In this document: positions 34,369-42,640 of the stretch, piece by piece
How positions within the stretch are numbered: position 1 is the stretch's first letter
Layout of the letters: each line of letters starts with the position of its first letter
Notes under the pieces: generated by a model
Database searches by the model: none
Seen by the model: the letters and a program-made list of their open reading frames with translations, nothing else
Told to the model about the DNA's origin: nothing
Position numbers and translations under genes: made by a program
Assembly: GCA_036004685.1 (NCBI GenBank)
Contig: DASYRE010000038.1
Coordinates: forward strand, 1 to 42,662
Reading direction: 5' to 3'
DNA length: 42,662 nt
Origin: Candidatus Polarisedimenticolia bacterium
Lineage (GTDB): Bacteria > Acidobacteriota > Polarisedimenticolia > Gp22-AA2 > AA152

Positions 34369-34779
34369 GTGAGATTCCGCCGATCCATCGCCGTGGCGGT
34401 TCTTCTGGCATTCTCCGCGATCGGCCCGGCGTTGCTGGCAGCCGCGGACACGAAGCCCGCCTCCAAGAAGAAGCCGAAGACCCCTCCCGCCGAAGCGAAG
34501 AAGGCCCCCCCTCAGACCGGCCCGGCCACCAACGTCACGGTCCAGACCCAGGGCGAGGTCACCGTCGTGGAGAATTACTACCTGGACCTTCCTGGGATCG
34601 ACCTCTCCACGCTGACCCCGAAGCAGAAGCAGAAGTACCTCGACCGCGTGAACAAGGAATTCTGCAGCTGTGGCTGTCCCAACGACACGATTGCGCGCTG
34701 CCTGGTGAACGATCCCAAGTGTCCGACCGTCCGCGGGCTCGCTGAAAAAGTCCTCAGCGAGATCAAGGCGGGCGGCTAG
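34369..34779 (+). CDS. Small secreted cysteine-rich protein of unknown function
   Basis: 136 residues from a GTG at 34369 with AAGGAG at an ideal seven-base spacing. A signal peptide (about 1-26, ending ALLAAADT) is followed by a Lys/Pro/Ala-rich linker (about 28-52), then a short beta-like stretch (TNVTVQTQGEVTVVENYY). The C-terminal domain has five Cys: C99, C101 and C103 (FCSCGCPND), C111 and C118, then LAEKVLSEIKAGG. The CxCxC...C...C cluster recalls cysteine-rich segments in periplasmic thiol-disulfide or metal-handling proteins, but I do not recognise a family. It has its own promoter and is separated from the EF-G-like gene by 168 bases with another promoter, so it may be monocistronic. 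Confidence 0.75.
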   Translation: MRFRRSIAVAVLLAFSAIGPALLAAADTKPASKKKPKTPPAEAKKAPPQTGPATNVTVQTQGEVTVVENYYLDLPGIDLSTLTPKQKQKYLDRVNKEFCSCGCPNDTIARCLVNDPKCPTVRGLAEKVLSEIKAGG

Positions 34780-34798
34780 CCCCGCGAAAAAGTCGCCG

Positions 34799-34827
34799 TT
34801 GTGGGCTCCTGATGCGTGTGCTATATT
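34799..34827 (+). promoter_or_regulatory. Sigma-70-like promoter for the EF-G-like/asnS/rimO series
   Basis: TTGTGG (34799-34804), 17-base spacer, TATATT (34822-34827), leaving a leader of about 115 bases before the ATG at 34948. Confidence 0.5.
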
Positions 34828-34879
34828 GACGCGCCATTTCATTGCTCGCATTGAACCTTTCCACGGACCGGCCTCCCGG

Positions 34880-34915
34880 GGCCGTCCCCATCGGCGCGCC
34901 CCGGTCGGGACGGCC
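34880..34915 (+). other. Hairpin in the leader of the EF-G-like gene
   Basis: Perfect 9-base stem GGCCGTCCC (34880-34888) and GGGACGGCC (34907-34915) with an 18-base loop that is itself GC-rich. It lies between the promoter and the ribosome site (AGGAG at 34934-34938). No T-tract follows, so a terminator or attenuator is not evident. Confidence 0.35.
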
Positions 34916-34947
34916 GGCCCGCGGCGAGGTCACAGGAGAGTCCGGGC

Positions 34948-37044
34948 ATGAAGGTCTTTGACGTCTCCGAAATCCGCAATGTGGGATTGATTGGCCATGG
35001 AGCGGCCGGCAAGACCTCCCTCGCTTCGGCGCTGCTTTTCGATTCGGGAGCCGTGAACCGCCTGGGGAAGGTGGAGAACGGCACGACGGTGACGGATTAC
35101 GACGAGGAAGAGATCCACAGAAAGGTCTCCATCGCCTCGAGCCTCTGCCATTGCGAGTGGAGGAAGCAGAAGATCAACGTGATCGACACGCCGGGGTACG
35201 GCACCTTCATCGCCGGGGCCAAGGGAGCGCTCCGGGTGACCGACGCCGCCGTGACGGTCGTCTGCGGCGTGTCGGGCGTCGAGGTGCAGACCGAGAAAGC
35301 CTGGTCCTTCGCCGACGAATTCCAGCTTCCGCGCCTTCTCTTCATCAACAAGCTCGACCGCGAGCGCTCCAGCCACGCCCGCGCCCTGGAATCGATCCAG
35401 AGCCGGTTCGGGAGGACCGCGATCCCCGTGCAGCTGCCAATCGGATCGGAGAAGGACTTCCGCGGCTTGGTGAACCTCCTGGACATGACCGCCCTGCTCT
35501 GGAGCCGCGACGAGAGCGGCAAGTTCGAATCGGGACCCATCCCCGCGGATTTGGCCGACGAGGCGAAGGTGGCCCGAGAGAAGCTGATCGAGATGGTCGC
35601 GGAAACCGACGAGGCCCTCATGGAGAAGTTCTTCGAGGCGGGCGATCTCTCGGGCGACGACCTGCGCGCCGGGCTGCGGGCGGCGGTCCGAGCACTCAAG
35701 ATCTTCCCGGTGCTTTGCGGGTCCGCCCTGCTCAACGTCGGCGCCCAGCCCGTCCTCGACGCCATGGTCGATCTCCTTCCCTCCCCCGCCGATCGCGGCG
35801 AGGTGAAGGGGGTGGATCCGCGCACCAACACCGAGGTGGCCCGCCGGCCGATCCCCGAAGAGCATGCCTCCGCCTTCGTGTTTCGGACCATCGCCGATCC
35901 TTTCTCGGGAAGGATCAGCCTGTTCCGCGTCTTCAGCGGCGTGCTGAAGTCGGACAGCGTCGTCCACAACGTGAACCGCGGCGCCGCCGAGAGGTTCGGC
36001 GCCATCTCCCTGATGCAGGGAAAGGAGCTGATTCACGTCGACGAGGTCCGCGCCGGGGACATCGCCGCCATTCCGAAGCTCAAAGAGACGCACACGGGAG
36101 ACACCCTGGCCGACAAGGCGCACCCCGTCCTCTACCGGCCGGTCGTCTTCCCCGAGCCCTCCATCTCCTTCGCCATCGAGCCCAAGAGCCGCGGCGACGA
36201 GGACAAGATCTCGAGCGCCCTGGCCCGCATCGCCGACGAGGATCCGACCATCAAGGTCTCGCGGGACCCCCGGACCCACGAAATGCTGATCTCCGGGACC
36301 GGCGAGCTGCACGTCGAGGTCGCCGTGGCCAAGATGAAGAAGAAGTTCGGCGTCGATGCCATCCTCCACGCCCCCAAGGTTCCCTATCTCGAGACGATCA
36401 AGGCGCGCGCCGAGGCGCAGGGACGCCACAAGAAGCAGACCGGGGGGCACGGACAGTTCGGCGACTGCAAGATCCGCATCGAGCCCCTGCCGCGCGGCGG
36501 CGGCTTCGAGTTCGTCGACGAGATCTTCGGGGGCGCCATTCCCCAGAACTTCCGGCCAGCGGTGGAGAAGGGGATCCAGGAATCGCGGATGCGCGGGTAT
36601 CTCGCAGGCTTCCCGGTCGTCGATTTTCGCGTCGTCCTCCACGACGGCTCGTATCACACCGTCGACTCCTCGGAGCTCGCGTTCAAGATCGCCGGCTCCC
36701 TGGCGTTCAAGAAGGCGATGGAGCAGGCGAGGCCGACGCTGCTCGAGCCGATCATGAACGTCTCGGTCGAGACACCTGAGGAGTTCATGGGCGACATCAT
36801 GGGCGACTTGAACAGCCGGCGCGGCCGCGTGCAAGGCGTCGACTCCCAAGGCTCCGCGCAGGTGATTCGCGCCCAGGTGCCGATGTCGGAGATGCTCACC
36901 TATTCTTCCTCCCTCAAGTCGATCACCGGAGGGCGCGGCTCCTATCACATGGAGCTCTCCCACTACGAGGAAACTCCCGCCCAGATCCAGACCCGGATCA
37001 TCGCCGAGCACAAGCCGCAGAAGGCCCAGGAAGAGGAAGCCTGA
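34948..37044 (+). CDS. Elongation factor G-like GTPase (EF-G II/FusA2 subfamily)
   Basis: 698 residues with the full EF-G domain layout. The G domain has P-loop GHGAAGKT (16-23), a diverged switch I (HRKVSI instead of RGITI), DTPGYGTF at 80-87 and NKLD at 134-137; domains II to V follow, with GTGELHVEVAV and KKQTGGHGQFGD. The catalytic His of DTPGHVDF is Tyr here, as in the EF-G II group that includes T. thermophilus EF-G-2 and mycobacterial FusA2. It is therefore unlikely to be the cell's main translocase; the function of this subfamily is poorly defined. The ATG has AGGAG at nine-base spacing. asnS begins seven bases after its stop, linking it to translation genes. Confidence 0.88.
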   Translation: MKVFDVSEIRNVGLIGHGAAGKTSLASALLFDSGAVNRLGKVENGTTVTDYDEEEIHRKVSIASSLCHCEWRKQKINVIDTPGYGTFIAGAKGALRVTDAAVTVVCGVSGVEVQTEKAWSFADEFQLPRLLFINKLDRERSSHARALESIQSRFGRTAIPVQLPIGSEKDFRGLVNLLDMTALLWSRDESGKFESGPIPADLADEAKVAREKLIEMVAETDEALMEKFFEAGDLSGDDLRAGLRAAVRALKIFPVLCGSALLNVGAQPVLDAMVDLLPSPADRGEVKGVDPRTNTEVARRPIPEEHASAFVFRTIADPFSGRISLFRVFSGVLKSDSVVHNVNRGAAERFGAISLMQGKELIHVDEVRAGDIAAIPKLKETHTGDTLADKAHPVLYRPVVFPEPSISFAIEPKSRGDEDKISSALARIADEDPTIKVSRDPRTHEMLISGTGELHVEVAVAKMKKKFGVDAILHAPKVPYLETIKARAEAQGRHKKQTGGHGQFGDCKIRIEPLPRGGGFEFVDEIFGGAIPQNFRPAVEKGIQESRMRGYLAGFPVVDFRVVLHDGSYHTVDSSELAFKIAGSLAFKKAMEQARPTLLEPIMNVSVETPEEFMGDIMGDLNSRRGRVQGVDSQGSAQVIRAQVPMSEMLTYSSSLKSITGGRGSYHMELSHYEETPAQIQTRIIAEHKPQKAQEEEA

Positions 37045-37051
37045 GGCCGTG

Positions 37052-38377
37052 ATGCAGGAGCACACCGAAATCCGCGACCTCGGCAGCCGCGAGAATCAGG
37101 AGGCGATCGTCCGCGGATGGCTCTACGCCCGCCGCGAGTCGGGAAAAATCCGCTTCCTCGTCGTCCGGGACGGCACTGGATATCTTCAATGTGTGGCCGC
37201 GGCGCAGGAGATTCCTCCGGAGGTCTTCGCATTGTGTGGGACCCTGGGGCAGGAATCTTCGGTGGAGGTCCGGGGGCCGGTCCGCCGGGAGGCTCGCGCC
37301 CCGGGGGGATTCGAGATGGGGCTGCGCGACCTGAAGGTCCTGCATGCCGCCCATGACTATCCCATCACCCCGAAGGAGCACGGCCCGGAGTTTCTCCTGG
37401 ATCACCGGCACCTTTGGCTCCGGTCGTCGCGCCCCCACGCCCTGCTGAGGATCCGGAACGAGGTCTGCCAGGGCTGCCGGGAGTTCTTCTACTCCCGGGG
37501 CTACGTTCTCATCGACTCTCCGATGTTCACGCCGGCGGCCTGCGAGGGGACCTCCACCCTCTTCGAGACCGATTACTTCGGCGAGAAGGCCTACCTGACG
37601 CAGTCCGGCCAGCTCTACCTGGAACCGGCCTGCATGGCGTTCGGAAAGGTCTATTGCTTCGGCCCGACGTTCCGGGCCGAGAAATCGAAGACCCGCCGCC
37701 ACCTCACGGAGTTCTGGATGCTCGAGCCGGAGATCGCCTTCGCCGAGCTCCCCGACATCATGGCGCTGGCCGAGGAGCTCGTCGTCGCCCTCGTCGTCCG
37801 GGTGCTCGACCGGAGCCGGGAGGATCTCAAGGTCCTGGAGCGCGACACCTCCCGCCTGGAGAAGATCGTCGCCCCCTTTCACCGCATGAGCTACGACGAG
37901 GCGGCCCAGGCGCTGTCCGATCCCGCGGTGCAGGCGCGTGCCCGCGAGCAGGGCGCTCCTCCGTTCGAGCCGGGCGGCGACTTCGGGGGCTTTGACGAGA
38001 CCGTTCTCACCGAGAAGCTGGACCGCCCCGTGATCGTCACGCACTATCCCACCGCGCTGAAGGCCTTCTACATGCAGCCCGATCCCGCGAACCCGGAGCG
38101 GGTGCTCTGCATGGACGTGCTGGCTCCCGAGGGATACGGGGAGATCATCGGCGGCAGCCAGCGCATCCACGATCACGATCTGCTCCTATCGCGGATTCGC
38201 GAGCATCGCCTTCCGGAAGAGGCGTTCCGGTGGTATCTCGAGATTCGCAAGTACGGAACGGTTCCCCACGCCGGATTCGGCATGGGGATCGAGCGCCTTG
38301 TTTCGTGGATCGCGGGCGTGCGGCATCTCCGGGAGGCGATTCCTTATCCCCGGATGCTCCATCGCCTCTATCCCTGA
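37052..38377 (+). CDS. asnS: Asparagine-tRNA ligase
   Basis: 441 residues, class II aminoacyl-tRNA synthetase that charges tRNA-Asn. An N-terminal OB-fold anticodon domain (VRGWLYARRESGKIRFLVVRD) precedes the catalytic core with DHRHLWLRSSR, CEGTSTLFETDYFGEKA, LTQSGQLYLEPA, motif 2 FRAEKSKTRRHLTEFW, and motif 3 GFGMGIERLVSW. The TDYFGEKAYLTQSGQLY form and EFWMLEPE distinguish it from aspartyl-tRNA synthetase. I use the ATG at 37052 (GAGG at five-base spacing) rather than the adjacent GTG at 37049. Its presence suggests direct Asn-tRNA formation, although GatCAB could coexist. Confidence 0.95.
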   Translation: MQEHTEIRDLGSRENQEAIVRGWLYARRESGKIRFLVVRDGTGYLQCVAAAQEIPPEVFALCGTLGQESSVEVRGPVRREARAPGGFEMGLRDLKVLHAAHDYPITPKEHGPEFLLDHRHLWLRSSRPHALLRIRNEVCQGCREFFYSRGYVLIDSPMFTPAACEGTSTLFETDYFGEKAYLTQSGQLYLEPACMAFGKVYCFGPTFRAEKSKTRRHLTEFWMLEPEIAFAELPDIMALAEELVVALVVRVLDRSREDLKVLERDTSRLEKIVAPFHRMSYDEAAQALSDPAVQARAREQGAPPFEPGGDFGGFDETVLTEKLDRPVIVTHYPTALKAFYMQPDPANPERVLCMDVLAPEGYGEIIGGSQRIHDHDLLLSRIREHRLPEEAFRWYLEIRKYGTVPHAGFGMGIERLVSWIAGVRHLREAIPYPRMLHRLYP

Positions 38378-38398
38378 AGCGGCGGGAAAGCGACCCCC

Positions 38399-39757
38399 AT
38401 GCCCGTCCCCGCACCGGTCCGCGTCGGCTTCGTCAGCCTCGGCTGCCCCAAGAACCTCGTCGATTCGGAGGTGATGCTCGGCAGCCTGCGCGGCAGCGGC
38501 TGCGAGCTCTCCGCCGACCCCGCGGATTCCGACGTCATCGTCGTGAACACGTGTGGCTTCATCGAGTCGGCGAAGCGCGAGTCGATCGACACCATCCTGG
38601 AGATGGCGGAGCACCGCAAGAAGGGGCGGTGCCGCCGGCTCGTCGTGGCCGGATGCCTGGTGCAGCGCTATCACCGGGAGCTGCGCGATGAGATTCCGGA
38701 GATCGACGCCTTCGTGGGGCTCGACGAGCTCGACAAGATCGTCCAGGCGGTCCGGGGGGATCTCGCCTCCGCCGCCTCCGATCCCGCCGCCGCGATCTCG
38801 GGAATGGCCCGGGCCCTCTATGATCATCGCGCCGCCCGGGTCCTCGCGACCCGGCCGCATCTCGCCTACCTCAAGATCTCCGAAGGGTGCGATCACGTCT
38901 GCTCCTTCTGCGCCATTCCCTCCATGCGGGGCCGGATGCGCTCCCGGAGCGTCGCGTCCCTCCGCCTGGAGGCCGAGGCTCTGGCGCGGCGCGGCGTGAA
39001 GGAGTTGATTCTGATCGCCCAGGACAGCACCGACTACGGAGCGGATCTCGGCGACGGCGCCGATCTCGCGGGCCTGCTCCGAACCCTCGACGCCGTCCCC
39101 GGGATCGAGTGGATTCGGATCCATTACGCCTACCCGAACCGGGTCAGCGACGCGCTGCTCCACGCCATGGCCGCTTCCCCGAAGGTCTGCCGGTATCTGG
39201 ACATCCCCTTGCAGCACGCCGATCCGGCGATCCTGAGGAGCATGCGACGGGGAGGCGGCGGCGCCGCGCACCTCCGGCTGATCCGCAAGATCCGCCGGAT
39301 CCTTCCCGGCTGCGCGCTGCGGACCACCTTCATCGTCGGGTTTCCGGGGGAGACCCGACATTCCTTTCGGATGCTCTGCGATTTCGTGCGCGAGGCTCGG
39401 TTCGAGCACGCCGGTGTGTTCGCCTACTCGCACGAAGAGGGCACGGCCGCGTTCTCCCGTCGGGACGACGTGTCCGCGGCCCTCAAGAGCCGGCGCCGCG
39501 ATCGTCTCATGGAGATTCAGGCCGCCATCGCTCTCGAGCATAACCGCGCCCGGATCGGGCGGCTGCTTCCGGTGCGCATCGACGGTCTCGAGACGGAGAC
39601 GCGGATGCTCCTGACGGGGCGCACCGAGTTCCAGTCGCCGGACGTCGACGGCCGTGTCCTGATCACCGACGGGGTCTCGGCGCCGGGAACGCTCGCGCCG
39701 GTGCGCATCCTCGAAGCGCATCCCTACGATCTGGTCGGGCACATCGAGCGGACGTGA
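38399..39757 (+). CDS. rimO: Ribosomal protein S12 methylthiotransferase
   Basis: 452 residues. It adds a methylthio group to Asp-88/89 of ribosomal protein S12. The N-terminal UPF0004 domain holds the second cluster ligands C15 (LGCPKN), C52 (NTCGF) and C86 (AGCLVQR). Radical-SAM ligands are C164, C168 and C171 in EGCDHVCSFCAIPSMRGRMRS. A C-terminal TRAM-like domain follows (RTEFQSPDVDG). VSLGCPKNLVDSE is diagnostic of RimO against MiaB. It lies 21 bases after asnS, in keeping with the translation theme of this segment. Confidence 0.95.
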   Translation: MPVPAPVRVGFVSLGCPKNLVDSEVMLGSLRGSGCELSADPADSDVIVVNTCGFIESAKRESIDTILEMAEHRKKGRCRRLVVAGCLVQRYHRELRDEIPEIDAFVGLDELDKIVQAVRGDLASAASDPAAAISGMARALYDHRAARVLATRPHLAYLKISEGCDHVCSFCAIPSMRGRMRSRSVASLRLEAEALARRGVKELILIAQDSTDYGADLGDGADLAGLLRTLDAVPGIEWIRIHYAYPNRVSDALLHAMAASPKVCRYLDIPLQHADPAILRSMRRGGGGAAHLRLIRKIRRILPGCALRTTFIVGFPGETRHSFRMLCDFVREARFEHAGVFAYSHEEGTAAFSRRDDVSAALKSRRRDRLMEIQAAIALEHNRARIGRLLPVRIDGLETETRMLLTGRTEFQSPDVDGRVLITDGVSAPGTLAPVRILEAHPYDLVGHIERT

Positions 39758-39779
39758 ACGCCTCCTGCGGAAGAGCCTC

Positions 39780-40256
39780 TTGAAGCGACGCGGCGCGCGC
39801 CTGGCACTGGCGTATCTGGTGGCCACGGCCGGCAACGTGGGACGGATCCCCTTCGTCCCCGGAACGTTCGGGACCCTGGCCGCCGTGCCGCTCGCCTACC
39901 TCGTGGCGCGGGCCGACCGCCCTTGGGTTTTCCTGGCCGCCGTGGCGACGGCGACCGTCGCCGGCGTCTGGGCCGCCGGGGTGGTCGAGAGGCAGGAGGA
40001 GCGTACCGATCCCACGCTGGTCGTCGTCGACGAGGTGGCGGGATTCCTGGTGACGATGGCCTTCCTTCCGGCGACCCCCTGCCTCCTCCTGGGCGGCTTT
40101 CTCCTCTTTCGGGTGCTGGACGTTCTCAAGCCTCCTCCGGCCGGCTGGGCCGAGAAGTTGCCCGGCGGATTCGGTATCATGGCGGACGATCTGATCGTCG
40201 GCGTCTATGCCAACCTGATCCTGCGGGCGGGGATCCACTTCATCGGCCGATCATGA
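39780..40256 (+). CDS. pgpA: Phosphatidylglycerophosphatase A
   Basis: 158 residues. It dephosphorylates phosphatidylglycerol phosphate in the inner membrane. Motifs are FVPGTFGTLAAVPL (25-38), VVVDEVAGF (81-89), FRVLDVLKPPP (110-120) and GGFGIMADDLIVGVYANL (129-146), all typical of PgpA, with three to four membrane helices. The start is a TTG at 39780 preceded by GGAAGAG. Its stop overlaps the ribF start (ATGA). Confidence 0.92.
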   Translation: MKRRGARLALAYLVATAGNVGRIPFVPGTFGTLAAVPLAYLVARADRPWVFLAAVATATVAGVWAAGVVERQEERTDPTLVVVDEVAGFLVTMAFLPATPCLLLGGFLLFRVLDVLKPPPAGWAEKLPGGFGIMADDLIVGVYANLILRAGIHFIGRS

Positions 40257-41206
40257 AGACCTATGCGAGCGCCGGCGAGATCTCGCCGGCGCTGGAGCGT
40301 CCCCTGGTGACGCTCGGAAATTTCGACGGGGTCCACCGCGGCCACCAGTTCGTCATCGGAGAAGTGCTGAAGCGCTCCGCGCAGACGGGGCGGCCGGCGC
40401 TGCTGGTCACGTTCCACCCCCATCCGCTCAAAATCATCCGCCCGCAATCGGCGCCGCCGCTCCTGATCAGCCACGAAGAGAAGATGGCCCGCCTGGAGGC
40501 GCTCGGCGTCGAACACGCGGTCGTGATTCCCTTCACCCCCGCGTTCGCCGCCCTTTCGGCGGAGCGCTTCGTGCGCGACGTCCTGCACCGGGACCTCAAG
40601 GCCTCGGCCGTCTTCGTCGGGAACAACTTCAATTTCGGGAGGGGCCGCGAGGGAAACGTCGGTCTCCTCCGGCGGATGGGGCGCGACCTCCGCTTCGACG
40701 TGCCCGAGCTTCCCGACCTTTTGATCCTCGGCAGCCCCGCGAGCTCCAGCCGCATCCGCCGCGCCGTCCGCTCGGGAGAGGTCGAGCTGGCCCGCGAGCT
40801 TCTCGGTCGGCCCTTCACCGTGCCGGGGCGGGTGATCCGCGGCGACGCCCGCGGAGCCGCCCTCGGCTATCCCACGGCCAACCTCTCGCCGTCGGCCGAG
40901 ATTCTTCCCGCGGACGGCGTCTACGTCACGCGCGCCCGCGCCTTCGGAGCCGAGCACGACGCGGTGTCGAACGTCGGGAGCCGGCCGACTTTCGAAGGGG
41001 CCGGGTTTGCGATCGAGACGCACTTCCTCGATCGGGCCCCGGAGCTTTCCGGTCTCTACGACGAATGGATCGAGATCGCCTTTCTGGCGCGACTTCGGAG
41101 CGAAGTCCGCTTCGACTCCGCCGACCAGCTGAAACGCCAGATCGCCGCGGACGTGGCCCGCGCGCGTCGCTTCTTCGAACAGCTCGCGCCGCCAGGCGGC
41201 GGCTGA
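40253..41206 (+). CDS. ribF: Bifunctional riboflavin kinase/FAD synthetase
   Basis: 317 residues. It makes FMN and FAD. The N-terminal FMN adenylyltransferase domain has GNFDGVHRGHQ (22-32, HxGH nucleotide site) and VGNNFNFGRGREG. SSSRIRRAVRSGEVELA links to the C-terminal flavokinase with RGDARGAALGYPTANL and SNVGSRPTFEG. The ATG overlaps pgpA by four bases. sdhC follows 15 bases downstream; SdhA, its usual partner, is a flavoprotein, which may be a coincidence of order. Confidence 0.95.
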   Translation: MKTYASAGEISPALERPLVTLGNFDGVHRGHQFVIGEVLKRSAQTGRPALLVTFHPHPLKIIRPQSAPPLLISHEEKMARLEALGVEHAVVIPFTPAFAALSAERFVRDVLHRDLKASAVFVGNNFNFGRGREGNVGLLRRMGRDLRFDVPELPDLLILGSPASSSRIRRAVRSGEVELARELLGRPFTVPGRVIRGDARGAALGYPTANLSPSAEILPADGVYVTRARAFGAEHDAVSNVGSRPTFEGAGFAIETHFLDRAPELSGLYDEWIEIAFLARLRSEVRFDSADQLKRQIAADVARARRFFEQLAPPGGG

Positions 41207-41221
41207 GCGCAGAGGGAGGGA

Positions 41222-41851
41222 ATGAAACGGGATCGTCAGTTCCTTTGGCTTCGCCTTCAGTCCCTGTCGGGCGTGGTGCCGGTGGGACTCTTCGTGCTGC
41301 TGCACCTCTACACCAACTCATTCTCCCTGAAAGGCGCCGGCGCCTACGACGCGCGCCTGCGGCGGCTCAACGAGCTTCCCTTGATGACGCCGTTCGAAAT
41401 CCTCTTCATCTACGTGCCGATCCTCTTCCATGCGATCCTCGGGCTGGTGATCACCTTCCGGGGCCAGGTCAATCTCCTCGCCTACCCCCGGTTGGGGAAT
41501 TGGCGCTACGTGCTTCAGCGCTTGTCGGGGATCGGCGTCCTGCTGTTCGTCGGCGCGCACGTCTACAAGACACGGGTGGAGCCGGCCCTGCGCGGCTTCA
41601 CGCTGGACTTCGCCCACATGCAGGAGGCGATGAGCGAGCCGCTCACATTCACCGTCTACCTCCTCGGGATGCTGGGGACCGCCTACCACCTGGCCAACGG
41701 CTTGTGGACGTTCAGCATCACCTGGGGGATCGCCGCGGACCGGCGCGCCCAGAGCCGGCTCACGGCGGCGGCGATCGCCTTGTTCGTCCTGATCTTCCTG
41801 ATGGGGATCAACAACATGGCGGGATTTCTGGGCCGCGGAGTGGCGTTTTGA
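41222..41851 (+). CDS. sdhC: Succinate dehydrogenase cytochrome b558 subunit
   Basis: 209 residues, five membrane helices, di-heme anchor subunit of succinate:quinone oxidoreductase. The four histidines expected as heme ligands are at H28 (LLHLYTNS), H70 (LFHAILG), H113 (GAHVYKTR) and H156 (AYHLANG), almost the same numbers as in B. subtilis SdhC. RLQSLSGVVPVGLF and NWRYVLQRLSGI are family stretches. The ATG has GGGAGG close upstream. The next gene is not sdhA but a methyltransferase-like membrane protein that overlaps its stop (TTGA). Confidence 0.9.
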   Translation: MKRDRQFLWLRLQSLSGVVPVGLFVLLHLYTNSFSLKGAGAYDARLRRLNELPLMTPFEILFIYVPILFHAILGLVITFRGQVNLLAYPRLGNWRYVLQRLSGIGVLLFVGAHVYKTRVEPALRGFTLDFAHMQEAMSEPLTFTVYLLGMLGTAYHLANGLWTFSITWGIAADRRAQSRLTAAAIALFVLIFLMGINNMAGFLGRGVAF

Positions 41852-42528
41852 GTCGCTCCCCCTCCTGGAGGGAATGGCTCACCGGCAAGGCCGTTCCGAT
41901 GGCCTTCTGGTCTTTGTTCCTGGTGAGCGTCGGCCGCAAGATCCCCGCGTCGATCGCGACGCTGCTCCGGGATGGCTTCGCGCTCTATCCGGCGCTGGAG
42001 CTGGCGCGGCACGTCCTCACCCTGGCCTTCATCGCGCTCGTGGGCAGCACCTACCTCACCCGGATGCGAGCCGTCGACAAGGCGCGCGGTCTGCGCGAGA
42101 TCGTCTTCCCCATGTTCGTCTTCCTGGCGGGGATCGCCGGCATGGCCATCCTGGTGCTGCGCTACAAGGTGCCGCGGCATCCGGCGCTCGTCCTGTCGGG
42201 GCTGGCGCTCGCCTCTTGCGGGATTTGCTGCAGCCTGTGGGCTCTCGTCCACCTCCGCAACTCTTTCTCCATCCTGGCGGAGGCTCGCCGTCCCGTCACC
42301 ACGGGCCCGTACCGTCTCGTGCGGCATCCCCTCTATCTGGGCGAGGCCCTGACGATGCTGGGACTCTGCCTCACTCTCGGGAGCGCCGCCGCCCTTCTGT
42401 TCTGGGCCTCGATCAACGCCCTGCAGCTCTTCCGCGCCCGGATCGAGGAGGACAAGCTGGCCCGCCAATTCGACGAGTATCGCGCCTACCGGGAAAAGAC
42501 CCCCTTCATCCTTCCCGGGCTCCGCTAG
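41848..42528 (+). CDS. Isoprenylcysteine carboxyl methyltransferase-like membrane protein
   Basis: 226 residues from a TTG at 41848 (GGAG at seven-base spacing; overlaps sdhC as TTGA). It has about five to six hydrophobic helices. The C-terminal part has the ICMT/PEMT fold pattern TTGPYRLVRHPLYLGEALTM, then NALQLFRARIEEDKL and FDEYRAYREKTPFILPGLR, the SAM-binding and active-site region of this membrane methyltransferase superfamily (also called the methyltransferase/NnrU-like group). Bacterial members modify small lipophilic or quinone-like molecules, mostly unproven. Linkage to sdhC might hint at a quinone- or heme-related task, which is speculation. Confidence 0.8.
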   Translation: MSRSPSWREWLTGKAVPMAFWSLFLVSVGRKIPASIATLLRDGFALYPALELARHVLTLAFIALVGSTYLTRMRAVDKARGLREIVFPMFVFLAGIAGMAILVLRYKVPRHPALVLSGLALASCGICCSLWALVHLRNSFSILAEARRPVTTGPYRLVRHPLYLGEALTMLGLCLTLGSAAALLFWASINALQLFRARIEEDKLARQFDEYRAYREKTPFILPGLR

Positions 42529-42580
42529 TGTTGCGTTTCGGAAATCATGTTAACACCGAGGTCGCCGAGGCGCCCGGATC

Positions 42581-42640
42581 GCAAGGCGCGCCAGAGCGTC
42601 GCGTACCCAAGGCGGTACGCAAGCGAGGCGCAACGCGGCG
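42581..42640. repeat. REP-like palindromic intergenic element at the right edge
   Basis: In the 134-base stretch after the last gene lies GCGTACC (42601-42607), a six-base loop, and GGTACGC (42614-42620), a perfect 7-base hairpin. It is flanked by related GC-rich words: gcaaggcgcg (42581-42590) on the left and aagcgaggcgcaacgc (42621-42636) on the right. The layout resembles dispersed REP-type elements, but no second copy is visible in this window and the element may continue past the edge. Confidence 0.5.

Noticed and set aside
34930-37065. 711-codon minus-strand frame opposite the EF-G-like gene
   Set aside because: Mirror of a conserved coding frame; Leu/Asp/Val/Gly-biased with no motif.
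41065-41847. N-terminal extension of the ICMT-like frame
   Set aside because: Overlaps ribF and sdhC out of frame; the TTG at 41848 has a ribosome site and a TTGA junction.
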